A stretch of 64,000 nt of DNA, taken from the NCBI GenBank assembly GCA_017398335.1, contig JAFQGK010000018.1, forward strand, positions 124,001-188,000, written 5' to 3'. This DNA is from Bacteroidales bacterium. GTDB lineage: Bacteria; Bacteroidota; Bacteroidia; Bacteroidales; UBA932. The stretch's first letter is position 1, and each line of letters opens with the position of its first letter. A program made the position numbers and the translations under genes. This document shows, in pieces, positions 51,255 through 58,779 of the stretch. The notes under the pieces were generated by a model. That model was not told the origin of the DNA. It ran no database searches and saw only the letters and a program-made list of their open reading frames with translations.

Positions 51255-53462
51255 ATGAAATTAAGATATTTTTTGACATCAATAGTTGCATGCCTTGCGC
51301 TTGCAATCGGATGTACCAAGGAAGAGCTTCCGGGCCTTTCTGAAATTCAGGTGACTCCATCATACTTTACTTTCGGAGTAGATGGTGGATCTAAGACTCT
51401 TACAGTGACTGCTTCTGCTGACTGGACCGTTACAGACGTTCCTGAATGGCTTACAGTAAGTCCTGCAAAAGGTTCAGCTACAGATGCAGAGGGCGTGAAG
51501 GTAACTGTCACAGCGGCTGCTACATCAGCAGAGCAGATAGTTACTGCTACTCTTAAGTTCAATTGTGCAGGCAAGACACAGCTTGTAACCGTAGGTCAGG
51601 AGGCTTTTGTTCCTGATTATCCTAAGTTCAAGGCTGGTGAGTATTGGATCATGTTCGCTGAAGAGGTTGCACTTCCTGTGACATCTTCTTACGGATACCT
51701 TTACACTGCGAAGGCTAACAAGTCAGAGGACGGCAAACTTTCAAGTACTGCTGATAACATCTTCACTTTCACAGAGGTTGAGGGTGGTTTCTCTATCCAG
51801 GATGCAGCGGGCAAGTTCTATGCGATGAAGGGTACCTATACCTCTTTCAATCTTTATGATACTGCTCAGGAAAGCTATGTGTTCACTGTAAAACAGACGG
51901 GTGACGACAAGTTCGTCATTACAAACGCTAACGGTAAGGTTATGCAGTACGATCCTGCATACAGTTCCGCAGGAGCATACGACAGTGAGAAGTCAGGTGC
52001 AATCTATCCTAATCTTGTAAGCGTAGCTGGTGCTGAAATCGCTGAGATTCTCTTCGCTGTCGAGCCTACAGAAGTGGCGCTCGAGACAGAGGCTGGCGAG
52101 TTCAATATCAATATGACCTGCAAGAACGAAGCGTTTGAAATCAACCCTTCTGCTGACTGGATCACTGTAAAGGGTATGACTTCAACCAACGGTGAGTATG
52201 TGGTTACATTCTCATATACAGAGAACACTGGTGCCGCAAGAACTGCAACCATCGACTTCGTTTCCGGCGAGGAGACAATCACAGTCAATGTTTCGCAGGA
52301 AGGTTCAATCGCAGAGGTTTCTGTTGCTGATTTCCTTGCTGCTGCTGAAGGTCCTGCTCTCTATAAGCTTACAGGTCAGATCGCTAACATTGCAATGGAC
52401 AAGAACGATCCTACCAAGGTTAATGCTTATGGTAACTTCGACCTCATCGATGCTACCGGTTCCGTATATGTATATGGCCTTACTGCAACTCCTCAGGCAA
52501 GCAATGACAAGTCATTCGCGTCGCTCGGCCTTCAGGAGGGTGATATTGTTACCATTATCGGAACGAGATCAGCTTACAACGGTACTGCGCAGGTAGGTGG
52601 ACCAGCTTACTATGTAAGCCATATCGGTCATACTGCCGTAACTGTTTCTGAGTTCCTTGCTGCATCTGAGTCTGCTGATACTTGGTATAAGCTTACAGGT
52701 ACTGTTTCTGACATTGCTATGGATAAGAATGATCCTACCAAGGTAAATGCTTACGGAAACTTCAATCTTACAGATGAGACAGGTACTGTATATGTATACG
52801 GTCTTACAAAGAACTATGTTCCTGGAAAGAAGAACGACAAGTCGTTCGAGTCAATCGGACTTAAGAACGGAGATGTTGTTACCATTATCGGAACAAGGTC
52901 AGCTTATAACGGCACTGCTCAGGTAGGTGGTACAGCTTACTATATTTCTCATGAGTCAGATCAGTCAGGCGGTGAGGAACCTGAGACACCGGTAACTCCA
53001 GGAGAAGGTGAGACTTCGGAGGTGAAGACTCTCACAAATGCCGAGATCTGCGCAGCCATGACATCTTCAGAAACATCATATGTTGAGTACACAATCGAGT
53101 CTGCGTCAGGTGTTTGGACTGTAAATGCTTCTCAGAATAAGGCAAATACATTCCTCCAGTGCCGTGGAAAGAAGGGTGGATACATCAAGACCCCTGAGTT
53201 TGATAAGGATATCAAGTCTGTGACCATCCACTTTACATCAGCGAAGTCAGTATATTCTAACAATACTTACTGCGTGTTCCCTTCTACATGGACAGCTCCT
53301 ACTGCGGATGCTGCATATCCTGAGGATGGAAATGTAGGAAAGGCAGTGACCGATGGATCATACAGCCTGACAATCCCTGTAGATGCAGGCAACAAGCAGG
53401 TGTATGTTTCCATCATCGGCACCTACTCATACTATCTTGACCACATTGATGTAGCATTCTAA
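51255..53462 (+). CDS. Surface lipoprotein with BACON and duplicated OB-fold-like domains
   Basis: 735 residues. A lipoprotein signal ends ALAIGCTKE (Cys20). Order: BACON domain (about 27-118), a middle region (about 125-265), a second BACON domain (about 270-350), two tandem OB-fold-like domains (about 352-460 and 460-570) and a C-terminal beta domain (about 590-735). The OB repeats share AMDKNDPTKVNAYGNF and VTIIGTRSAYNGTAQVGG. OB folds of this kind commonly bind nucleic acid or oligosaccharide. It follows the TonB receptor by 15 bases and is followed by a terminator. The ligand is inferred only. Confidence 0.82.
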   Translation: MKLRYFLTSIVACLALAIGCTKEELPGLSEIQVTPSYFTFGVDGGSKTLTVTASADWTVTDVPEWLTVSPAKGSATDAEGVKVTVTAAATSAEQIVTATLKFNCAGKTQLVTVGQEAFVPDYPKFKAGEYWIMFAEEVALPVTSSYGYLYTAKANKSEDGKLSSTADNIFTFTEVEGGFSIQDAAGKFYAMKGTYTSFNLYDTAQESYVFTVKQTGDDKFVITNANGKVMQYDPAYSSAGAYDSEKSGAIYPNLVSVAGAEIAEILFAVEPTEVALETEAGEFNINMTCKNEAFEINPSADWITVKGMTSTNGEYVVTFSYTENTGAARTATIDFVSGEETITVNVSQEGSIAEVSVADFLAAAEGPALYKLTGQIANIAMDKNDPTKVNAYGNFDLIDATGSVYVYGLTATPQASNDKSFASLGLQEGDIVTIIGTRSAYNGTAQVGGPAYYVSHIGHTAVTVSEFLAASESADTWYKLTGTVSDIAMDKNDPTKVNAYGNFNLTDETGTVYVYGLTKNYVPGKKNDKSFESIGLKNGDVVTIIGTRSAYNGTAQVGGTAYYISHESDQSGGEEPETPVTPGEGETSEVKTLTNAEICAAMTSSETSYVEYTIESASGVWTVNASQNKANTFLQCRGKKGGYIKTPEFDKDIKSVTIHFTSAKSVYSNNTYCVFPSTWTAPTADAAYPEDGNVGKAVTDGSYSLTIPVDAGNKQVYVSIIGTYSYYLDHIDVAF

Positions 53463-53489
53463 TAATATACATCAATAAAGCTTTTCAGG

Positions 53490-53517
53490 CGGCTCACATT
53501 TGTGGGCCGCTTTTTTG
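53490..53517 (+). terminator. Terminator after the OB-fold lipoprotein
   Basis: GCGGCTCAC pairs with GTGGGCCGC (one wobble) around ATTT within 53490-53511, then six Ts (53512-53517). Confidence 0.88.
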
Positions 53518-53545
53518 TGTTATTTGTATAGAAATGCTATCTTTG
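53515..53545 (+). promoter_or_regulatory. Promoter of the 53.6-64 kb nuclease operon
   Basis: TTTG at 53515-53518, exactly 19 bases, then TATCTTTG at 53538-53545. The -33 element is made from the T-run of the preceding terminator. Predicted start is near 53552. Confidence 0.83.
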
Positions 53546-53594
53546 TATGTTTGGGTAATTAGGCCTTATGAATATTTGTTAATGATTTAAATAT

Positions 53595-56468
53595 ATGAAG
53601 TTAAGAAATCTGTTTGTTGTCGCGATGACGGCAATTATGGCGCTGATTTCCTGTGAGGAAGTCGAGCACTATGCGATTCCGGAACTCAAGATTAGAGAGG
53701 GCGCGGAATTGATTTTCGGTGAGGAAGGCGGAAAGTCTACCGTCACCTTTATGGCTACCAGAGATTGGAAGGTTACATCTGATGCAGACTGGGTTGCTGT
53801 GGATCCGGATTCCGGCACAGCTTCTTCTGATGACTGCACCATTGAGGTGTCTGTCCTTCCGAATGACGGAATAGCTCGTGATACAGAGCTTTCTCTTTCA
53901 ATAGGAATGCTCTCAAGAGTAATCAAGGTTTCTCAGGCCGGAAAGGGCGGAGCTACTGTAGAAGACCTTATCATTTATGCAAATGACTTTGATAAGGAGG
54001 AGGCTACCAAGACTTATGGAAGCGGTTCAAGCTATCCATATCTTGATCAGTTCGACGGATGGATCAACCATACCGGTAAGGGTGCGGCTGACGTAACCTA
54101 TAACTTTACCGGAATGTCTGCCCGCTCGAATTCTACCTCGGACAGCAACTATTCGGATTATGCCGGCTCAGGTAAGAACAATATGTTCTTCGGAGCGAAT
54201 GCATATCTGGCTATCAATAAGATAGCTTTAGGTAGCGTAAAGGACTTTACACTTACATTCGGTACTGAGAAGTATGACGGAAACAATAAGACAGCTCTCT
54301 TTGACCCTGCAGAGTACCATGTATATCTGAGCAATGACGGAAAGAAGTGGGTTGAGATACAGTATACATTTGCCGGAACAGTGGCAGGCCGCTGGAATGT
54401 GGCAACTGCAAACTTCTCGGTTCCGGAAGGCACAGAAAATCTTTGGATGGCATTCAAGGTGGACGTAGCGAGCGTGTACCGTATGGATGACGTCAAGCTG
54501 ATGGTGTCAGAGACAGAAGGCGCTGCTGTAAATTTTGCAGAGGGTGTAGAGATTGACTTTACTGCTGGTGGTACTGCCGGCGGTGGCTCAGGAGAAGAAC
54601 CAGGCGGCGGAGAATCAGACGGCAGTGCAATCTATTCGAACAATTTCGACAAGGCCGCTGCTACAAAGACTTACGGAAGCGGTTCAAGCTGGCCATATCT
54701 CGATCAGTTCGACGGATGGCAGAATGAGGCAGGAACAGGTGCCGCCAACGTTACCTATTCATATAAGACGGCATCTGCACGCAATAACTCAAATTCAAAT
54801 GGTGATTATTCTGACTATGCCGGCTCGGGAGTGAACAATATCTTCTTCGGCGCAAATTCATATTTCGCAGTTCATGGTATCGCTCTCGGTGGCGCTCAGA
54901 ATCTGACCCTTACATTCGGTACGGAGAAGTATGACGGAAACAATAAGACAGCTCTCTTTGACCCTGCAGAGTACCATGTATATCTGAGCAATGACGGAGA
55001 GAAGTGGGTTGAGATACAGTATACATTTGCCGGAACAGTGGCAGGTCGCTGGAATGTCGCTACAGCGAACTTTACTGTTCCATCAGGTACTCAGACTCTT
55101 TCAATCTGCATGCAGGTGGATGTGGCGAGTGCGTACCGTATGGATGATATGAAGCTTGTGTCTTCGTCGACAGCAGGTACAACAGTTGATTTCTCTAACG
55201 GTGTTGCCAAGGACTTCGGAAGCGGTTCGTCTGGCGGAGATACTCCTGAACCACCGGTGCCGGGAGGAAGCAATATGACAATTGCAGAGGTTCTTGCTCT
55301 CGGTACGAATGCGGCTGCTTCAGGCAGCACAATCGAGGCTGTTGTAATCTCAAACATGGATCTTAATAACCTTACATCGAAGAAGGGTCTTTATGTTCAG
55401 GATGAGACAGGCGGTCTTCAGTTCTACCTTGCGGCAAATCACGAATTCAAGTTCGGTGACAAGGTCAAGATCGATATGTCGGGAGTGAAGCTTGCAGAGT
55501 ATAACGGCGCGGTTCAGATCAGCGGCCTTGCTCTTGAGAAGATTGAAAAACTCTCATCCGGAAACGCCGTGACTCCGAAGACGGTGAAGATTGCTGACTT
55601 CCTTGCAAACAAGTATGAGGGCCAGTATATTGCAATCGAGGGTGTTCAGGTTGTTGAGGAAGACCTTGCCAAGACCTTTGTGATGGGTGGTGCCCACACC
55701 AGCATCAACGTTGAGGATGCCAATGGAAACAAGTTTGCAATCTTCTCGTCCAAGTATGCTTCTTATGGTACGACGAAGGTTCCTCAGGGATCAGGTACCA
55801 TCAAGGGTATCTCTTCCATCAGTAAGGGTGCAATGCAGATTATCTTTGCCCAGGAGTCTGACTTTGCGGGACTTACCGGCGAGCGTCTTACAGCCGGTGG
55901 CGGTGAGACCCCCGGCGACGGTGGAGATGATCCTGTAACCCCACCGGCAGAGACCTCTGTCAGAAGGGCGGACTTCGAGACACTTTCACGTACAAGTTCA
56001 TATGTGGCTTCCACTTCAGATGCTGGATGGGTTCTTACCAACTGTGCAGTCCAGGAAGGTGGTGAAAAGGATGCCAACCCTGTATATATTCTTCTTGGCA
56101 AGGTTGCAGGAACTGATACATGGGCAAAGGCAGCATGTATGAACGGAAAGACAACAGCAGTCGGAACAATCGAATCGCCGGAACTCACAGGCGGTTGCGG
56201 AACCCTTTCGTTCGACTATGCGAACATCTTTACCGAAGCAAATGGCGTGAACTTCCAGATCGAGGTCATTCAGAATGGCGCGGCAGTGAAGACTATTGTA
56301 GTGGATGAGGACAGCATTACAAAGATGACCAAGTACACCTTCAGTCAGGAGGTGAATGTAAGCGGTTCATTCAAGCTTAAGTTCACTAACCTCAGTCCAT
56401 CCAACAACAACTCATCTAACAAGGATAGAGTTTCTATCTGGAACCTTACATGGACAGAGCATAATTAA
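53595..56468 (+). CDS. BACON / repeated beta-domain / DUF5689-like surface protein
   Basis: 957 residues. The N-terminal signal ends ALISCEEV (Cys20), so it is a lipoprotein. Order: BACON domain (about 30-115), two near-identical beta-sandwich domains (about 125-322 and 346-542), a DUF5689-like OB-type domain (about 560-765) and a C-terminal beta domain (about 790-957). Gly/Glu/Pro-rich linkers (SGEEPGGGESDGS) separate them. DUF5689 proteins often accompany secreted nucleases in Bacteroidota. It is the first gene of a tightly spaced operon. The two repeats are 146/149 identical over part of the DNA. Confidence 0.8.
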   Translation: MKLRNLFVVAMTAIMALISCEEVEHYAIPELKIREGAELIFGEEGGKSTVTFMATRDWKVTSDADWVAVDPDSGTASSDDCTIEVSVLPNDGIARDTELSLSIGMLSRVIKVSQAGKGGATVEDLIIYANDFDKEEATKTYGSGSSYPYLDQFDGWINHTGKGAADVTYNFTGMSARSNSTSDSNYSDYAGSGKNNMFFGANAYLAINKIALGSVKDFTLTFGTEKYDGNNKTALFDPAEYHVYLSNDGKKWVEIQYTFAGTVAGRWNVATANFSVPEGTENLWMAFKVDVASVYRMDDVKLMVSETEGAAVNFAEGVEIDFTAGGTAGGGSGEEPGGGESDGSAIYSNNFDKAAATKTYGSGSSWPYLDQFDGWQNEAGTGAANVTYSYKTASARNNSNSNGDYSDYAGSGVNNIFFGANSYFAVHGIALGGAQNLTLTFGTEKYDGNNKTALFDPAEYHVYLSNDGEKWVEIQYTFAGTVAGRWNVATANFTVPSGTQTLSICMQVDVASAYRMDDMKLVSSSTAGTTVDFSNGVAKDFGSGSSGGDTPEPPVPGGSNMTIAEVLALGTNAAASGSTIEAVVISNMDLNNLTSKKGLYVQDETGGLQFYLAANHEFKFGDKVKIDMSGVKLAEYNGAVQISGLALEKIEKLSSGNAVTPKTVKIADFLANKYEGQYIAIEGVQVVEEDLAKTFVMGGAHTSINVEDANGNKFAIFSSKYASYGTTKVPQGSGTIKGISSISKGAMQIIFAQESDFAGLTGERLTAGGGETPGDGGDDPVTPPAETSVRRADFETLSRTSSYVASTSDAGWVLTNCAVQEGGEKDANPVYILLGKVAGTDTWAKAACMNGKTTAVGTIESPELTGGCGTLSFDYANIFTEANGVNFQIEVIQNGAAVKTIVVDEDSITKMTKYTFSQEVNVSGSFKLKFTNLSPSNNNSSNKDRVSIWNLTWTEHN

Positions 56469-56476
56469 GATAATTG

Positions 56477-57682
56477 ATGAGGATATTCAACCATATATAT
56501 GGAGCAGCAGTAGCCGTGATGGCTGTCTGCTGTCTCCTTCTGTCTTCCTGTGAGAAGGAAGATGCGCAGCAGGTCAGCGTATCCGTGACTCCGGATCTTT
56601 TGGGCGCAAAGACCAATATGAATGCCTACGTCAGGGTGAAATGCGCCGGAAGCTGGACTTTGTCTCTGGAATATGAGGATGAAGGAGAAGATTGGGCAAG
56701 TCTTGACGTGACTTCAGGAGCTGGAAACAGGAACAGCATACTGCTGTCGCTTTCTGCAAATTCATCAGAGGCCAGACGTTCTATGAAAGTTGTCCTGAAA
56801 TCAGGTGAGGTTACTGCAGAGTGTGTTGTTACACAGAAGGCTCCGGGTGAGGAAACCAATGGTGGCATCACTCCGGGAGGATCTGGCGGCGGATCTTCGG
56901 ATGGCGTTTCCGGGGGATCGTCTCTGGCAAAGACCGGATGGATGGAACTCCCGAATATGGACGATCCGGCTCTGGGATATTATTCGCACAGCTTCAAGAT
57001 GGGCGGAAAGACATACCGTAACTATACCTTCGGATGGAGCCAGAAGGACCTTGTGGCAGTCTGGGTGGCTTATCCGTTGTGCAGATTATATACAAACGGA
57101 AATGTCGGCAGAACAGATGCATGGGCTTATGATCCTCTGCTGGGAACGGACTCTGCAGCTCCTTTCGGCGGATATGGTGAAGAGCTCGCAAGAGGTCATC
57201 AGCTCCCGTCTGCGGACCGTCAGTGCTGCTATGAGGCAAATGCCCAGACATTCTACGGCACAAACATGACACCGCAGCTTAATGCTCATAATGAAAAGAT
57301 ATGGGCGGATCTTGAAGCAAAGGTAAGAGGCTATGCCAATACATCCGACACGACATATGTAGTGACAGGAGTCATTCTGGACGACAGTACCAGGATTACA
57401 TATGATTCGGACAGAAAGCCGATAACCGTCCCTTCCGCTTATTTCAAGGCTGTGTTGAAGTACAATGAGTCGTCGACACAGGGCACATGGAATGCTGCTG
57501 CCTTCTATCTGGAACACAGAGCATATTCAGGCAGTGTGACACGCTCGCATTCAATGTCCATAGACAGACTGGAGGACATGACTGGTATAGACTTCTTTGT
57601 GAATCTTCCGGCAAAGGTCGGAAAGGAACAGGCGGATAAGATAGAAGCCGCTGATCCGGCTAACGTTGCGTTATGGTGGTAA
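56477..57682 (+). CDS. Secreted DNA/RNA non-specific endonuclease (NUC family) with BACON domain
   Basis: 401 residues. A lipoprotein signal ends LLLSSCEKE (Cys24 or so), followed by a BACON-like domain (about 28-115) and a Gly/Ser linker. The nuclease domain (about 150-395) has ARGHQLPSADRQ, with the catalytic His of the DRGH motif (first Asp replaced by Ala), and TFYGTNMTPQLNAHNEKIW with the magnesium-binding Asn. Such enzymes cut single- and double-stranded DNA and RNA. Exported and surface-anchored, it would cut extracellular nucleic acid. Eight bases separate it from the upstream gene. Confidence 0.88.
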   Translation: MRIFNHIYGAAVAVMAVCCLLLSSCEKEDAQQVSVSVTPDLLGAKTNMNAYVRVKCAGSWTLSLEYEDEGEDWASLDVTSGAGNRNSILLSLSANSSEARRSMKVVLKSGEVTAECVVTQKAPGEETNGGITPGGSGGGSSDGVSGGSSLAKTGWMELPNMDDPALGYYSHSFKMGGKTYRNYTFGWSQKDLVAVWVAYPLCRLYTNGNVGRTDAWAYDPLLGTDSAAPFGGYGEELARGHQLPSADRQCCYEANAQTFYGTNMTPQLNAHNEKIWADLEAKVRGYANTSDTTYVVTGVILDDSTRITYDSDRKPITVPSAYFKAVLKYNESSTQGTWNAAAFYLEHRAYSGSVTRSHSMSIDRLEDMTGIDFFVNLPAKVGKEQADKIEAADPANVALWW

Positions 57683-57693
57683 AAGAACAGATT

Positions 57694-58779
57694 ATGAAAA
57701 TGAAAAGAATAATATGCATTCTTGCGGCGCTTCTTCTTCTGATCATAGGAGCGGAAGCCCAGAAAAAGGGTCAGCAGAATTATGTGATAGGATTCTACAA
57801 TCTGGAGAATCTCTTTGACACATATAACGATCCTGCTAAGAATGACGAGGAGTTCCTTCCTGAAGGAAAGAACAAATGGACTGATGCCAAGTATCAGAAG
57901 AAACTCGGCAACATGGCCAAGGTCATCAAGGCCATGAAGGATGAAAACGGTGCATGGCATACCCTTCTGGGTGTGTCGGAAATCGAGAACCGTCTCGTGC
58001 TTGAGGATCTGGTGATGGATCCTCAGATTGCAGAGGCAAACTATCAGATCATTCACTATGACGGTCCTGATCGTCGAGGTGTGGATGTGGCTCTCCTTTA
58101 CAGGCCGGACAGCTTCAAATATATTGAGAGTGAATCAATACCTTTCACATTTGAGGGAAGTTCCATTGATTTCATCATGGATCAGGAGCAGAAGGATTAC
58201 TTCAGGACCCGTGATATCCTGATGGTACATGGAACCATTGATGGTGAGCACTTTGCGATCTATGTTGCCCACCTTCCGTCACGTGCCGGCGGAAAGAAGG
58301 GAGGCAACCAGCTTCGCGACCGCGGCGGCGAGATAATGTATGACCATGCAATGAAGATGCAGCAGAAGTATCCGGGCATCAAGATCGTCTGCATGGGTGA
58401 TATGAATGACAATCCTACAGATCCGAGCATGGCTGAGTATATGCACGGAAAGGAGCATAGGTCAGAGGTTACAGACAAGGATTTCTTCTCGCCTTTCACA
58501 TCTATGCTGAAGGCAGGCTTCGGCTCTCTTGCATATCAGGGAGTATGGAGTATTTATGACCTTCTTCTGGTCAATAATGCCCTTGCAAATGCTCCTGAAG
58601 GCACTTTTGAGATCCGTCAGCTTCACAAGAAAGGCTATTACGGACGCGTGTTCAATCCTAAATTCCTCACAAACCAGCAGGGACAATATAAAGGAACGCC
58701 ATTCAGGACATTCTCAAATGGCTCCTTCATCGGAGGATATAGTGACCACTATCCTACTTACATTGTAATAAGTAAATAA
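57694..58779 (+). CDS. Secreted endonuclease/exonuclease/phosphatase family protein
   Basis: 361 residues with a signal peptide (about 1-23, ending IIGAEAQ). All catalytic motifs of the DNase I / exonuclease III fold are present: FYNLENLFD, LGVSEIENR, RRGVDVALLYRPD, CMGDMNDNP (about 233-241) and the final YSDHYPTYI (about 349-357). It probably cleaves phosphodiester bonds of nucleic acid in the periplasm or outside, though phosphatase activity on other substrates cannot be excluded. It begins 11 bases after the NUC gene; an ATG at 57673 overlaps that gene and is less likely. Stop and next start overlap (TAATG). Confidence 0.9.
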   Translation: MKMKRIICILAALLLLIIGAEAQKKGQQNYVIGFYNLENLFDTYNDPAKNDEEFLPEGKNKWTDAKYQKKLGNMAKVIKAMKDENGAWHTLLGVSEIENRLVLEDLVMDPQIAEANYQIIHYDGPDRRGVDVALLYRPDSFKYIESESIPFTFEGSSIDFIMDQEQKDYFRTRDILMVHGTIDGEHFAIYVAHLPSRAGGKKGGNQLRDRGGEIMYDHAMKMQQKYPGIKIVCMGDMNDNPTDPSMAEYMHGKEHRSEVTDKDFFSPFTSMLKAGFGSLAYQGVWSIYDLLLVNNALANAPEGTFEIRQLHKKGYYGRVFNPKFLTNQQGQYKGTPFRTFSNGSFIGGYSDHYPTYIVISK

